From the NCBI RefSeq assembly GCF_003688855.1, contig NZ_REFW01000001.1, forward strand, positions 62,001 to 126,000: a stretch of 64,000 nt of DNA, given 5' to 3'. Both the position numbers and the translations under genes were made by a program. Positions 1-9,092 of this stretch are shown here, piece by piece. Every line of letters begins with the position of its first letter. Within the stretch, counting starts at the first letter, position 1. The notes below the pieces were generated by a model. It did not search any database, was not told where the DNA came from, and saw only the letters and a program-made list of their open reading frames with translations. Origin of the DNA: Tessaracoccus antarcticus (lineage in GTDB: Bacteria > Actinomycetota > Actinomycetes > Propionibacteriales > Propionibacteriaceae).

Positions 1-1788
1 GCTGACCTCCCGCAGGTTGGGCAGGACGAGGTCCGCCATCATGTCCCGTGCCTCCGCCAGATGGCCCTGCGTCACCAGTGCTCTGGCCTCCGCGACGCGC
101 ACGCGAGGCAGCGCCCGGCGCTGGGGGGACAGTCGCTCCACCACGGACAGCACCAGTGTGGGGACCGTGTGGGAGCGTTGCAGGTAGTCCACGAGCAGGT
201 CGTCGTCGCGGGGGTCCGCCTCGTGTGCACGCTCGGCGAAGTCGAACGAGTCCCAGCCGTCCTCGGAGCAGGTGGCCAGGGCATGCAGGGCCATGGAGTT
301 GTGCGGGTCCTCGGCCAGCGCCCGACGCCAGTGCTGTTCGGCTTCCTCCCGGCGCCCACCCGCCCAGGCCAGGTATCCCAGGTGGAGTTCGCGGTGCGCG
401 CCGGGTGGCGTGCGTGACACCGCCGCCGCCCACGGTGCGCCGGTCTGCGGGGACCTTTCCAGAGCGGAGTCAAGAGCGCTTCCACGTGCCACGCCCAGCC
501 AGGCGCGCTGGGACTCGTCGAGGGGTGCGTCGCCGAAGGGGGCGGAGGGGTCGTCCTGCAGGAAACCGGCCTCCGTCTCCACCCGTCCCCACCCGTCAGC
601 CTGGTGCCAGATGGTCGGCTGCAGCGCGGCTGCCCGTTCGAAGAGGTCACCGGCCCGGGCCATGCCGTCGGTGGGGACCTGGTCCGCGACCTGGGCGACA
701 GCAGCGTCGAAGTCCGCCGCCGGGTCGGCCTCGACGGACCCGAAGGCCTCCACCCAGGTGGCAGTGTGGCCAGGGGCCAGCGCGATGTGTTCCTTCTGCG
801 TGCGGGCCCAGCCCGACTGGAGTTCGAAGTAGCGGCCGGTGCCGTTCAACCAGTCCTGCCACTTGCCGCCACCCCGGGTGTTGCCCCACACGAACAGCTT
901 CTTCCCCCTCATGTCCGACGAGGAGGCCAGCAGCGTCCCCGTCCCGTCCTCGTCGCAGCCCGCCACCCATGGCGACGGGTGCGCCAAGCCCTGCTCGGAG
1001 ACAGTGTCAAAGAAGTAGTCGACCGCCTGGGGTGCATGCGCCGGCCGTGACCGGTCGGGGTCGTCGGGGAAGGCCACGCGTTCCAGGGTGCCCGCGTAGT
1101 TGTTGAAGACGGCGCTTGTCGCCGGCGCCAGCACGCGCGAGTCGGCACGCATCGCCACGGCCGCGTTCGACCACCAGTAGAACGGAACGGCGTCGTCGCC
1201 GTGGTTGGTGATGCGGGGGCTCGTGAAGAGGAACGGCGAGTCCTCTGGCAGGAAGGCGTCCATCCGCCACACCATGCGCGTCAGGCGCTCCCACGCCCAC
1301 ATCCTCAGTACCTGCTGTCCATCGACGTCGACGACGCCGGCGCCGACAGGCGTGCACGTCAGCCCCCAGTGCCCGGTCATGCCGAGATTCCATTCGACCC
1401 CGCCTGCGAACCACGCGTCACGCAGGGCCAGGTTGCCGAACTGGATGGCGTCAGGCTGGAAAAGCAGCTGCCGGCCGCTCGCCACCTCCTCCAGGCTCCA
1501 CAGGCGCCCACCAAGGCCGGGCAGGAACACAGCCCGGAGGTGGCTGTTGCTCAGCTCGATGGCGGGCAGAGTCTGCGGTGCCACGTCGCGGCCGTAATGG
1601 TTCTGGTGGCGGTACGGCAGCGCACTTGCGGGTCGCGCCGCCAGGGGCCGGCCCGGTTGCTCGCCCAGCAGGATCCTGTCGGCGGCGCTGAGGTCTGGCG
1701 GCTGCTGCACCTGCAGCACTGGGAGCCCCTCGGGGCCGAGAGTGGCCGTGGGAATCGTGACCTCGACATGGCGAATCACCACGCTCAC
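1..1788 (-). CDS. DUF5107/TPR protein, 3' part missing at the window edge
   Basis: Reading the minus strand from the GTG at 1788 gives 596 codons with no stop before the window edge, so the gene continues to the left. The first ~400 residues look like the DUF5107 beta-rich fold ([37 protein letters not shown]). The rest is alpha-helical with TPR-like segments ([19 protein letters not shown], EAARxM type). DUF5107 proteins are usually near 1,000 residues, so roughly half is present. Their role is unknown; some lie near sugar-use genes. AGAGGA four bases before GTG 1788 is the ribosome site, and the gene starts 13 nt after hpt stops, so the two are probably cotranscribed. GTG 1782 or 1779 are alternative starts. 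Confidence 0.72.
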   Translation of the reverse strand, partial: MSVVIRHVEVTIPTATLGPEGLPVLQVQQPPDLSAADRILLGEQPGRPLAARPASALPYRHQNHYGRDVAPQTLPAIELSNSHLRAVFLPGLGGRLWSLEEVASGRQLLFQPDAIQFGNLALRDAWFAGGVEWNLGMTGHWGLTCTPVGAGVVDVDGQQVLRMWAWERLTRMVWRMDAFLPEDSPFLFTSPRITNHGDDAVPFYWWSNAAVAMRADSRVLAPATSAVFNNYAGTLERVAFPDDPDRSRPAHAPQAVDYFFDTVSEQGLAHPSPWVAGCDEDGTGTLLASSSDMRGKKLFVWGNTRGGGKWQDWLNGTGRYFELQSGWARTQKEHIALAPGHTATWVEAFGSVEADPAADFDAAVAQVADQVPTDGMARAGDLFERAAALQPTIWHQADGWGRVETEAGFLQDDPSAPFGDAPLDESQRAWLGVARGSALDSALERSPQTGAPWAAAVSRTPPGAHRELHLGYLAWAGGRREEAEQHWRRALAEDPHNSMALHALATCSEDGWDSFDFAERAHEADPRDDDLLVDYLQRSHTVPTLVLSVVERLSPQRRALPRVRVAEARALVTQGHLAEARDMMADLVLPNLREVS

Positions 1789-1801
1789 CAATTCCTCTGG
1801 C

Positions 1802-2353
1802 TCAGGCGTAGATGTGCGGGGCGAGGATTCCGAGGTCACGCAGGTTGCGGTACCGGCCGGCGTAGTCGAGGCCGTAGCCCACGACGAACTGGCTGGGGAT
1901 CTCGAACCCGACGTACTTGACGGCGACGTCCATCCTGGCCGCCTCGGGCTTGCGGAACATCGTCATGATCTCGAGGCTGGCGGGCTTGCGGGAGGCAAGG
2001 TTGCTCATCAGGTAGGACAGCGTGAGGCCTGTGTCGATGATGTCCTCCACCACGATGACGTGGCGTCCCTCAAGGTCCATGCTGAGGTCCTTGAGGATCC
2101 GCACCACACCGCTGGACTGCGTGCCGGAACCGTAGGACGACACGGCCATCCAGTCCATCTGGACATGGCTCTTCATGGCCCTCTGCAAGTCACTCATCAC
2201 CATGACGGCGCCGTTGAGCACACCCACGAGCAGCACCTCGCGGCCCTCGTAGTCAGCGTCGATCTGCGCTGCCACCTCGCCGACCCGACGAGCCAGCTCG
2301 TCGGAGGTGTAGAGAACTTCGGACAGGTCATTCATCACGTCAGGTGCATCCAC
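1802..2353 (-). CDS. hpt: Hypoxanthine phosphoribosyltransferase
   Basis: A purine-salvage enzyme that joins hypoxanthine (and usually guanine) to PRPP to make IMP or GMP in the cytoplasm. The 183-residue protein has the PRPP-binding signature VVEDIIDTG at residues 101-109, the N-terminal loop [10 protein letters not shown] with the dipeptide region, and the C-terminal [14 protein letters not shown] purine loop typical of bacterial Hpt. The GTG start at 2353 is preferred over ATG 2335 because a TAGGCT -10 box lies exactly 7 nt upstream, predicting a leaderless message; neither codon has a good ribosome site. In many actinobacteria hpt lies between tilS and ftsH. Here arginine deiminase separates it from tilS, and a DUF5107 gene follows instead of ftsH. 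Confidence 0.96.
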   Translation of the reverse strand: MDAPDVMNDLSEVLYTSDELARRVGEVAAQIDADYEGREVLLVGVLNGAVMVMSDLQRAMKSHVQMDWMAVSSYGSGTQSSGVVRILKDLSMDLEGRHVIVVEDIIDTGLTLSYLMSNLASRKPASLEIMTMFRKPEAARMDVAVKYVGFEIPSQFVVGYGLDYAGRYRNLRDLGILAPHIYA

Positions 2354-2360
2354 GGGCGCC

Positions 2361-2366
2361 AGCCTA
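2361..2366 (-). promoter_or_regulatory. -10 box of hpt, leaderless
   Basis: TAGGCT on the minus strand, 7 nt before the GTG of hpt. The predicted transcript starts at or next to the start codon. Confidence 0.6.
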
Positions 2367-2530
2367 GTACGTCCCGGGACCCACCAGAAGGCCGGTCACC
2401 GGTGCGCCCGCGGCGCCGCCCGCGGGCAGACGGATCCGGCGGTGTCGCGTGGCCCACCGCTGTGCATTCCGCCCCGGACGACCGCGGCACATGCGAGGCT
2501 GGCCGGCACCGGCGAAGAAGGGAACCGCGC

Positions 2531-3763
2531 ATGCCATTCCAGGTGGGTTCGGAGGTTGGGCGCCTCAGGCAGGTCATCGTGCACCGACCCGGTGTGGAGT
2601 TGCGGGCGCTGGGGCCCCTCAACAAGGAGCGCTACCTCTTCGACGAGCTGCTCTGGGTGGAGCGGGCCCAGGAGGAGCACGACCTGTTCGTGTCGGTGCT
2701 CCAGGACCGTGGGGTGGTGGTGCACCACCTGGAGGATCTGCTGAGGGAGACGCTGGCAGTGGAGGAGGCACGGACCGACATCCTGCGGCGCTCCCTGGAC
2801 GAGAGGTACGTGGGGCCCCTGGCCGCGGGGTGGCTCATGGACATGTTCCAGGACATGGACGACGCTGCGCTGGTGGGCCACCTGCTGGGCGGGATGACCC
2901 GCGCGGAACTGGCATCGCGTCCCGACTGCCCCGGTTCCGTGGTGCTGGAGCACCTTTCGCCGCACGAGCACATCCTGGAGCCGCTACCGAACCACCTCTT
3001 CGCGAGGGACGCCTCCACCTGGGTGGGCTCGAAGGTGGCGTTGAACTCGATGCACCGCAACGTCCGGCGCCGCGAGACCCTGCACTACGACGCCATCTAC
3101 CGCCACCACCCGTTGTTCGCCGGAAAGGTCGGGTTCTGGTCGCCCCGGAAGGGCGAGGGCCCGGCCACGGTGGAGGGCGGCGACATCCTCGTCCCGAACC
3201 CGCTCACGGTGATCGTCGGGCTGTCCGAGCGCACGAACGCGCGCGGCGTCGAACGCCTGGCGGAGCGCCTGCTGGAGTCCGGTGACGTCCAGAGGGTGGT
3301 GGTGCTGGAGTTGCCCCGCGCCCGTGCGTTCATGCACCTGGACACGGTGCTGACCATGGTGGATCGGGAAACCTTCGTCCGGTACGGCGAGTTGCCGCCG
3401 CTGCGCTCCTGGACGATCACGTCGGGAGTGGCGGGGCACGGGGAGCAACGCCTGGTGGTTGAGTCCCACGCGCCCGGTGACATGGGCCACGTCATCGCTG
3501 AGGCCCTGGGGCTGACGGGAGTGCGCTTCCTCGCCGCGGATCAGGACGCGCATGGTGCGGCCAGGGAGCAGTGGGACGACGGCTGCAACGTTCTGGCGCT
3601 GGAGCCGGGCGTTGTCGTCGCCTACGCCCGCAACGTCGTCACCAACGCCCATCTCAGGTCCCAGGGGGTGGAGGTCATCGAGGTGCCCGGCTCCGAACTC
3701 GGCCGCGGTCGCGGCGGACCGCGGTGCATGTCCTGCCCAGTGGAACGCGACCCCCTCGACTGA
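2531..3763 (+). CDS. arcA: Arginine deiminase
   Basis: Hydrolyses arginine to citrulline and ammonia, the first step of the ADI pathway, used for energy and acid resistance. The 410-residue protein has the guanidine-modifying enzyme core: [14 protein letters not shown] at the N-terminus, LFARDAS (the FTRDP-like Asp), the VEGGD segment, the [11 protein letters not shown] His/Asp segment, and the C-terminal CMSCP with the nucleophile Cys402. The ATG at 2531 follows GAAGGGAA. The reading frame is open far upstream, but that part overlaps hpt antisense and has no family resemblance. No ornithine transcarbamylase, carbamate kinase or arginine/ornithine antiporter gene is beside it, so downstream steps must be encoded elsewhere or the enzyme works alone. 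Confidence 0.95.
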   Translation: MPFQVGSEVGRLRQVIVHRPGVELRALGPLNKERYLFDELLWVERAQEEHDLFVSVLQDRGVVVHHLEDLLRETLAVEEARTDILRRSLDERYVGPLAAGWLMDMFQDMDDAALVGHLLGGMTRAELASRPDCPGSVVLEHLSPHEHILEPLPNHLFARDASTWVGSKVALNSMHRNVRRRETLHYDAIYRHHPLFAGKVGFWSPRKGEGPATVEGGDILVPNPLTVIVGLSERTNARGVERLAERLLESGDVQRVVVLELPRARAFMHLDTVLTMVDRETFVRYGELPPLRSWTITSGVAGHGEQRLVVESHAPGDMGHVIAEALGLTGVRFLAADQDAHGAAREQWDDGCNVLALEPGVVVAYARNVVTNAHLRSQGVEVIEVPGSELGRGRGGPRCMSCPVERDPLD

Positions 3764-3856
3764 CCCCCACCCGCCCCGGCGCCCCGCAGCGCGTGGCAGC
3801 ATTGTGGGCGACTCCCACTGGGGGACGAGAACACTTCCACGAAGGGCACAACATTC

Positions 3857-4048
3857 ATGTCAGGTGAGATTTCGGAGAGCGCGAAGATGACTCTCGACGG
3901 CAACACCGATGGTGACGACGGCGTCGGAATGAACGACGGCGTCCCGCCGGCCGACGCGGCCGAGCAGATCGCCGACGGGCGACCCAAGGACTACCCGGCC
4001 AGCATCGACACGGAAGCCGACCGCGAGGACGACGCCTCCCAGACCTGA
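3857..4048 (+). CDS. Small acidic hypothetical protein
   Basis: A 63-residue protein rich in Asp and Glu, with no membrane segment, cysteine or recognised domain. It is probably disordered (MTLDGNTDGDDGVG in the first third, DTEADREDD near the end). The ATG is preceded by a weak CGAAGGG site about 10 nt away, and codon use with G/C in third positions looks coding. It lies 93 nt after arcA on the same strand and may be cotranscribed with it. It converges on tilS with only 9 nt between the stops. Function unknown. Confidence 0.5.
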   Translation: MSGEISESAKMTLDGNTDGDDGVGMNDGVPPADAAEQIADGRPKDYPASIDTEADREDDASQT

Positions 4049-4057
4049 GTCGGTGGA

Positions 4058-4999
4058 TCAGCGGGCGGTGATGCGCAGCCGGTCACCGCGCCGCTCCACC
4101 AAGCCCCGCGGCAGGTGCACAGGCCCCTGGCCCCGCCAGGAGGTCACGAGCGCGTCAACAGCGAGCAGGTGCACCATGCCCGGGTGGGCAACGCCATGGG
4201 AGAGCACCCAGTTCCGCAGTGCACGCAGACGCAGCGCGGCAGGCAGAGGCGCTACGTCAGCAACGAGCAACCCGTCCGAGGTGTCCCATCCTTCCGCGGC
4301 CTCCACCGCCAGTTCATCGAGGAGGTCGGCGTCCATCCTGGCGAGCGTTGCGGAGCGGGCCAGCGCGGGGGCGACATCGGAACCCAGCCCAGCTGCCAGG
4401 CCCTCGAGGTGGTTGCGGGCCCGGACGCGCCGGAACCGGGGATCGTCATTGTGGGGGTCCTGCCAGGGCTCCACACCCCACTCCCGGCAGGCCTGCACAG
4501 TCGTGGAGCGCCGGAGACCGAGCAGAGGCCGCACGAAGGGTCCCCGGACGGGCGCCATGCCCGAGAGCGACCGTGTCCCGGATCCCCGCAGCAGCCCGAG
4601 CAGCACCGACTCCGCCTGGTCATCCAGGGTGTGGCCCAGGAGGACAGGGTGCCCGTCCGAGGCCAGGGTTTCGAGCCGCGCATCGCGGGCTGCTGACTCC
4701 ATTCCACCGGGGGCACCCTCCGCCACCTGGACCCGGCGACTCTCCGCCGACAGGCCCGCCCGGCGGAGCGTCGCCACCACGCGCAGTGCGACGTCGTCCG
4801 ATCCGTCCTGCAGTCCGTGGTCGACCACGACGCACGTCACGTCGGACCCGTTGCGGGCCGCCGCCCATGTGGCCCCCAGCGCCAGCGCGAGCGAGTCGGC
4901 GCCGCCGGAGCAGCCCACCACCACGGGGCCGGCGGGCAACATGGCGGCCACGGCCCGTGCCACCTCCAGGGATGCGGGCCCCAGCTCACGACGTGCCAT
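4058..4999 (-). CDS. tilS: tRNA(Ile)-lysidine synthetase
   Basis: Converts C34 of the tRNA-Ile with anticodon CAU to lysidine using ATP and lysine, so that the tRNA reads AUA; it is essential in most bacteria. The 313-residue protein carries the N-type ATP pyrophosphatase loop SGGADSLALAL near residue 30 and the LLGHTLDDQAESVLLGLLRGSG segment typical of TilS. It ends in a short substrate-binding tail, as in actinobacterial forms. The ATG at 4999 gives MARRELGP and overlaps the end of the upstream metalloprotease gene by 14 nt, indicating translational coupling in the dacB-metalloprotease-tilS operon. A longer upstream frame exists but would run over the metalloprotease. Confidence 0.93.
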   Translation of the reverse strand: MARRELGPASLEVARAVAAMLPAGPVVVGCSGGADSLALALGATWAAARNGSDVTCVVVDHGLQDGSDDVALRVVATLRRAGLSAESRRVQVAEGAPGGMESAARDARLETLASDGHPVLLGHTLDDQAESVLLGLLRGSGTRSLSGMAPVRGPFVRPLLGLRRSTTVQACREWGVEPWQDPHNDDPRFRRVRARNHLEGLAAGLGSDVAPALARSATLARMDADLLDELAVEAAEGWDTSDGLLVADVAPLPAALRLRALRNWVLSHGVAHPGMVHLLAVDALVTSWRGQGPVHLPRGLVERRGDRLRITAR

Positions 5000-5957
5000 G
5001 CACCCTCCGCAGCCACGTGTGGGGCTCGGCGATCTCGCCCATGCGCGGGAGGTTCTCGGGGGCATCGAAGGCTGCGGCCAGCCCGTCCGCGCCCGCACGG
5101 GCGGCCACCCTGCGGCAGAACCGCAGTCCGTCACGGTACTGCGCCCCCTTGTCCAGCGCCGGGAGCAGCCGCGCCATCGTCGAGGCAGTGCCGGTGCGCG
5201 CGAAAGCGGCGCGGAGCGTGCGGACGCTGGGGATGTGGGTGGCGCCCACGACGTCGGAGACGTAGTCGGCATGCCCCTCCAGCAGGGTCATGGTGGACGT
5301 CACCTCGGACAATGCCTCGTGGGCCTCCGGTGAGGCCATCGAGGAGGAGAGCCCCCGGCCGCCGACCAGCCCCCGGACCACGTCAGAGGCGTCCACCTCG
5401 TCGAGCGCCACGATGTCGAACCGTTCCTGGAGATGGGCGCGCAGCCAGGGTGCCGCGCTGAACTGCACGGCGTGGGTCTGTTCGTGCGTGGCCACCCACA
5501 ACTGGAAGTCCTCCGCCACGAATCCCCGTGCGCGCTGCAACTGGAGGATGTTGGGGGCAAGGAGGAACAGCTGCGACGTGGCGGGGTCGTACTGCCCCAG
5601 CAGGTGGCGTCCCACCACGCCGAAGGCCAGCCCGGCAAGGATTCCATGGCCGGCAGCGCGGAGGGTGCGGACCACGCCCGCGTCGGACTCCAGGAGCGAC
5701 AGCTCGCCGAGAAGGCCCCCCACCATGGCGCCGGCACCCCCTGCCCAGGTGTCGCGGTCGCAGACGATGACCTTCCCGGCGGGGCTTCCGTTGAGCTCGC
5801 TGGCCTGGGCGGCCAGTGGTCCGGCCCGCCGCGCTGCCAGTCGCAGGGAGGACACCAGCGAGAGCGCCTCCCGCCGGGTGACCTCGGGCAGTGGCCCGGC
5901 GATCGGCCGCGCCACCCTGCGTGCCAGGCTCCAGTCAATGGGGGGCAGGGTGTGCAT
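4986..5957 (-). CDS. Zinc-dependent metalloprotease-like protein (DUF2342 family)
   Basis: A 323-residue member of the actinobacterial family once called F420-biosynthesis-associated protein. The HEQTH motif at residues 158-162, with Glu159 as the expected catalytic base, is the HExxH zinc motif, and VWVATHEQTHAVQF-like sequence around it is the family hallmark. No signal peptide or membrane helix is visible, and the substrate is unknown. The ATG at 5957 shares its A with the TGA of dacB (TGATG), so I prefer it to an upstream start at 6017. Its fixed place between dacB and tilS is typical of actinobacteria, but the reason for that linkage is not known. Confidence 0.85.
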   Translation of the reverse strand: MHTLPPIDWSLARRVARPIAGPLPEVTRREALSLVSSLRLAARRAGPLAAQASELNGSPAGKVIVCDRDTWAGGAGAMVGGLLGELSLLESDAGVVRTLRAAGHGILAGLAFGVVGRHLLGQYDPATSQLFLLAPNILQLQRARGFVAEDFQLWVATHEQTHAVQFSAAPWLRAHLQERFDIVALDEVDASDVVRGLVGGRGLSSSMASPEAHEALSEVTSTMTLLEGHADYVSDVVGATHIPSVRTLRAAFARTGTASTMARLLPALDKGAQYRDGLRFCRRVAARAGADGLAAAFDAPENLPRMGEIAEPHTWLRRVHGTS

Positions 5958-7378
5958 CAGCAACCACACGCCGTGACGACACCCACGGCCTGATCGCCCC
6001 ACACCTTGGCTGCCCAACCGTCCGCGGATCCGTTGGTGAGGAACGCAAAGGCCAGCGACCGCCCGTCGGCGGTGGTGGTGGTGCCCGCCAGTGAGGCAAC
6101 GCGGGTGAGGGTGCCCGTCTTGGCCTTGGCGACGCCGCGGGCGGCTCGGGAGATGTCGTCGCTGAAACGGCTCGCAAGGGTGCCGGTGACACCGGCCACC
6201 GGCAGACCCTCAAGGATCACCGACAGCCGCGGATCATCGACGGCGTGCCCGACGGCCAGCGCCAGCATGGCAGCCGACACGAGGTTGGAGCGCGACAGGC
6301 CGGATGCGTCCTTCAGGACGGCCCCCTCTGTCCACAACCCCAGACCCCGCAACTGCTCCTCGATGGCGGCAACGGAACCCGCGAACGTGGTGGGGTGGCC
6401 GGTGGCGGCCGCCAACTGGAACCCCAGCACCTCGGCGAACGAGTTGTTGGAGCGCAGCATCATCTGCTCCGCCAGGACGTGGAGTGGTGCGGAGTCGACG
6501 CGCGCCAGTTCCTCCCCGGACCCCACCGCAGCGGTGGGAGCCCCTGCGACTGTGATGCCGAGGGCCGTGAGCTGGGCCGCGAACGCCGTCGCGGCCGACA
6601 GTGCGGGCGTGCGGCTGCGTCCCCCGGCGGGGTCACGCCCCTCGTCCACCCACAGGGCGCTGATCTGGGTGACCTGGTCGCGGTAGTTCGCCGGCCACGT
6701 CGGGTTCCAGCCCGGGTCGGTGAACAGGCTCGCGTCGAAGGTCAGTGCCACGCTGGTCTGGCCGGACTCCTTCAGCGACGCCGCCGTCAGCGTCGCCAGC
6801 TCCTGCAGTGACGACTGGTGCGGGTAGGAACCGGTGGGTGTCGTCGTGAGGAGGGGATCGCCACCGCCCACCAGTGTGATGGTTCCGGCGGAGGGCTGGA
6901 GGACACGAGTGGGAAAGCGGGTCTGCCTGTCCATGGCGTGCATGACGGCCGTGATGCTCAGAAGTTTCGTGTTGGAGGCGGGGATCAGCAGCGCCGACGG
7001 GTTGCTGGCAGCCACCACGTCCCCCGTCTCGGTGTCCACCACCTCATAGGCGAGCTGGAGGGACTCGGCGCCCGCGGCCAGCGCCACCGTGTCGAGCCCC
7101 TTCAGTCGGGCCTCGACGGTGGCGCGGGCCGGCACATCACCGGGAGCGGCCACGGCGGCACCGCCCACGGGTCCGCCGTCGGCCGTGGGGGTCGGCACGG
7201 GAACCTCCGGCGGCAGGAGCAGTGACGGCGACACCGTCGTCGGCGCACCCGTGACCTCCGCACCCACAGCCCGCATCACCGGGTGGAAGGCCACGACGGA
7301 CGCCACCGCCACCACCACGAGGCCGCCAAGAGCGATCCACGTCATGAGCCACTGGCGGGCGAGGCGTGAAGTGCTCAC
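5957..7378 (-). CDS. dacB: D-alanyl-D-alanine carboxypeptidase/endopeptidase (PBP4 type)
   Basis: Trims or cleaves peptidoglycan cross-bridges outside the membrane. The 473-residue protein has an N-terminal membrane anchor or signal (MTWIALGGLVVVAVASVVAF) and a Pro-rich linker. The class C penicillin-binding fold follows with SNTK (in PASNTKL) for the active-site serine, SNN (in MLRSNNSF) and KTG (in AKAKTGTL). The GTG at 7378 is preceded by GGAG at 5 nt spacing. It diverges from ppa across 83 nt and leads the operon dacB-metalloprotease-tilS. Size and motif order match the peptidase S13 family. Confidence 0.92.
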   Translation of the reverse strand: MSTSRLARQWLMTWIALGGLVVVAVASVVAFHPVMRAVGAEVTGAPTTVSPSLLLPPEVPVPTPTADGGPVGGAAVAAPGDVPARATVEARLKGLDTVALAAGAESLQLAYEVVDTETGDVVAASNPSALLIPASNTKLLSITAVMHAMDRQTRFPTRVLQPSAGTITLVGGGDPLLTTTPTGSYPHQSSLQELATLTAASLKESGQTSVALTFDASLFTDPGWNPTWPANYRDQVTQISALWVDEGRDPAGGRSRTPALSAATAFAAQLTALGITVAGAPTAAVGSGEELARVDSAPLHVLAEQMMLRSNNSFAEVLGFQLAAATGHPTTFAGSVAAIEEQLRGLGLWTEGAVLKDASGLSRSNLVSAAMLALAVGHAVDDPRLSVILEGLPVAGVTGTLASRFSDDISRAARGVAKAKTGTLTRVASLAGTTTTADGRSLAFAFLTNGSADGWAAKVWGDQAVGVVTACGC

Positions 7379-7461
7379 TCATGCTCCAGACGCTGTATTC
7401 TGCTCGGGACAACAACCATCCGCTCTCTCGCGGATGACATGCCAATCATAGGAGTGCCTCC

Positions 7462-8025
7462 GTGAGTGAAGACTTCGTCGCGAGTGTCGAACTTATCCCC
7501 GACGAGCGTCGGATCCTTTTCGACGTCACCGTGGAGATTCCCAAGGGCACGAAGAACAAGTACGAAATGGACCACAACACGGGACGGATCCGGCTGGACC
7601 GCACCCTGTTCACCTCCACGCAGTACCCCTACGACTACGGCTTCATCGAGGGCACCCTCGGCCAGGACAGCGACCCGCTGGACGCCATGGTGATCGGCGC
7701 CGAGCCCACCTTCCCGGGCTGCCTCATCGAGTGCTACGCCGTCGCCATGTTCCGCATGAAGGACGAAATGGGTGGTGACGACAAGGTGCTCTGCATCGCG
7801 ACGGCCGACACCCGCCGCCGTCACATGTCCGACCTCGACTCCGTACCGGAGTACATGCTGCTGGAGATCGAGCACTTCTTCTCCGTGTACAAGGACCTCG
7901 AGCCCGGCAAGTCCGTGGAAGGTGCCACCTGGGTGGGCCGCACGGAGGCCGAGCAGGAGGTCAAGGACAGCTACGAGCGCGCCGAGGGCACGCCGTTCGC
8001 GCACCATCACGTCAACCTGGCGTGA
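7462..8025 (+). CDS. ppa: Inorganic pyrophosphatase, family I
   Basis: Hydrolyses pyrophosphate to phosphate and so drives nucleotide, tRNA and polymer synthesis. The 187-residue cytoplasmic enzyme shows the metal-binding signature DSDPLD at residues 69-74, where most relatives have DGDP; the metal-binding Asp residues are kept. [14 protein letters not shown] near the N-terminus and DDKVLCI further on are also conserved. The GTG at 7462 has AGGAG at suitable spacing, and a possible -10 TATTCT lies at 7396-7401. It diverges from dacB, the usual actinobacterial arrangement. Confidence 0.95.
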   Translation: MSEDFVASVELIPDERRILFDVTVEIPKGTKNKYEMDHNTGRIRLDRTLFTSTQYPYDYGFIEGTLGQDSDPLDAMVIGAEPTFPGCLIECYAVAMFRMKDEMGGDDKVLCIATADTRRRHMSDLDSVPEYMLLEIEHFFSVYKDLEPGKSVEGATWVGRTEAEQEVKDSYERAEGTPFAHHHVNLA

Positions 8026-8073
8026 CCTGCTGAAGCCCGAAAACCCGGGCGCCGGACATGACGGGGGGCGGAC

Positions 8074-8619
8074 GTGACACCCATGGCGGAGGCTCCACAA
8101 CCGCACCCCTCACGCCTCACACCCTTCGCGGGACACCCCGTGGTGGTCGGTGTGGTCCCGGGGCAGCCTGAGCTGGTCACGTTGACGGCTGCCTCCTGGG
8201 CGGCCGCTCTCGGCGTCGATCTGTACGTGGGTCACGTCGATCAGACCCGGATCACCGTCCAGGAGTTCCCCGACGGCAGTGTGCGACACACCGGCATGAA
8301 CGTCGACGCCGAGGACGACTCCTGGCGTCGACGCTCCGCCCAGATCGCCTCCTTCCTCGACGCGGTGCTGGCTGACAGCGGCATCACCTGGCATTTCCGG
8401 TACCTGGCAGGCCGACCGGACCGGTCGCTGACACACCTGGCCCGGGCCGTGGACGCGTCCGCCCTGGTGGTGGGCACCCATGCACCGGGCGCGTCCGCGC
8501 GCTGGCACGATTTCGTGGAGGGCTCCATGGCCGCCAGGTTGTCGCACCACCAGCACCGCCCCGTGCTCGTGGTGCCTCTGCGGGTGGTCGACTGGCACGC
8601 CTCCACGCCGTGGCAGTGA
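8074..8619 (+). CDS. Universal stress protein family protein
   Basis: A 181-residue soluble protein with one UspA fold: VVVGVVPGQPELVTL at the start of the domain, DASALVVGTHAPGA and SHHQHRPVLVVPL at the end. The UspA ATP-binding motif G2xG9xG(S/T) is only partly recognisable (GTHAPGASARWHDFVEGSMAARL), so nucleotide binding is uncertain. The GTG start at 8074 is the first in frame after ppa. It overlaps the first crcB by four bases (GTGA), so the stress protein and the two fluoride channel genes form one translation unit. Its role with fluoride export is not known. Confidence 0.8.
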   Translation: MTPMAEAPQPHPSRLTPFAGHPVVVGVVPGQPELVTLTAASWAAALGVDLYVGHVDQTRITVQEFPDGSVRHTGMNVDAEDDSWRRRSAQIASFLDAVLADSGITWHFRYLAGRPDRSLTHLARAVDASALVVGTHAPGASARWHDFVEGSMAARLSHHQHRPVLVVPLRVVDWHASTPWQ

Positions 8620-9092
8620 CTGCCCCGGGCGCGGAGCCGCTGGACCCGGACGCTCCGGCCGCACGCACGCGTCCGGCAAGGACGGGTCGTGGCCTGACGT
8701 TGCTGCTCATCGGGCTTGGCGGTGCCGTTGGCACGAGTATCCGTGCCGCGCTCGAGGGCGCGTACCCCTCCGCTGTCGGAGCGTGGCCGTGGGCCACCTT
8801 CTTCATCAACGTCTCGGGCGCCTTCGTGCTGGCCGTTCTTCTGGAGACCCTGAGCGTGACAGGCCCCGACGAGGGATGGCGTCGGCGGGTCCGCTTCGGC
8901 GTCGGAACGGGTCTGCTGGGCGGCTACACCACCTACAGCACCTTCATGGTCGAGGCGGCACGGCTGGGCCGCTCCGGCGCCTACCTGACAGCGTTCGGCT
9001 ACACCACCGTCAGTCTCGTGCTGGGCTTTGCGGCAGCGCTGGCCGGCATGCTCGCAGTGGCCGCCCTGCACCGAAGGTGGGCCCACACATGA
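8616..9092 (+). CDS. crcB1: Fluoride-specific ion channel CrcB/Fluc, first subunit
   Basis: A four-helix inner-membrane protein forming one half of a dual-topology fluoride channel that lowers cytoplasmic fluoride. The ~158 residues include GGAVGTSIRA in helix 1, FFINVSGAF in helix 2 with the conserved Asn, and GLLGGYTTYSTFMVE in helix 3 with the central sodium and Phe-box region. The N-terminus carries an extra basic stretch. Start choice: GTG 8616 overlaps the usp stop as GTGA; GTG 8610 in the same frame is possible. It pairs with the next gene by a 4-nt overlap, as in heterodimeric Fluc systems. I saw no fluoride riboswitch in the 48 nt before usp. Confidence 0.92.
   Translation: MTAPGAEPLDPDAPAARTRPARTGRGLTLLLIGLGGAVGTSIRAALEGAYPSAVGAWPWATFFINVSGAFVLAVLLETLSVTGPDEGWRRRVRFGVGTGLLGGYTTYSTFMVEAARLGRSGAYLTAFGYTTVSLVLGFAAALAGMLAVAALHRRWAHT

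Noticed and set aside
1742-2530. A 673-codon forward frame through hpt into arginine deiminase
   Set aside because: The part before 2531 is antisense to hpt and has no family similarity. ATG 2531 with GAAGGGAA is the true start of arcA.
8026-8073. Fluoride riboswitch before usp-crcB
   Set aside because: The 48-nt gap is too short and lacks the paired GGNGAU-type segments of the crcB motif.
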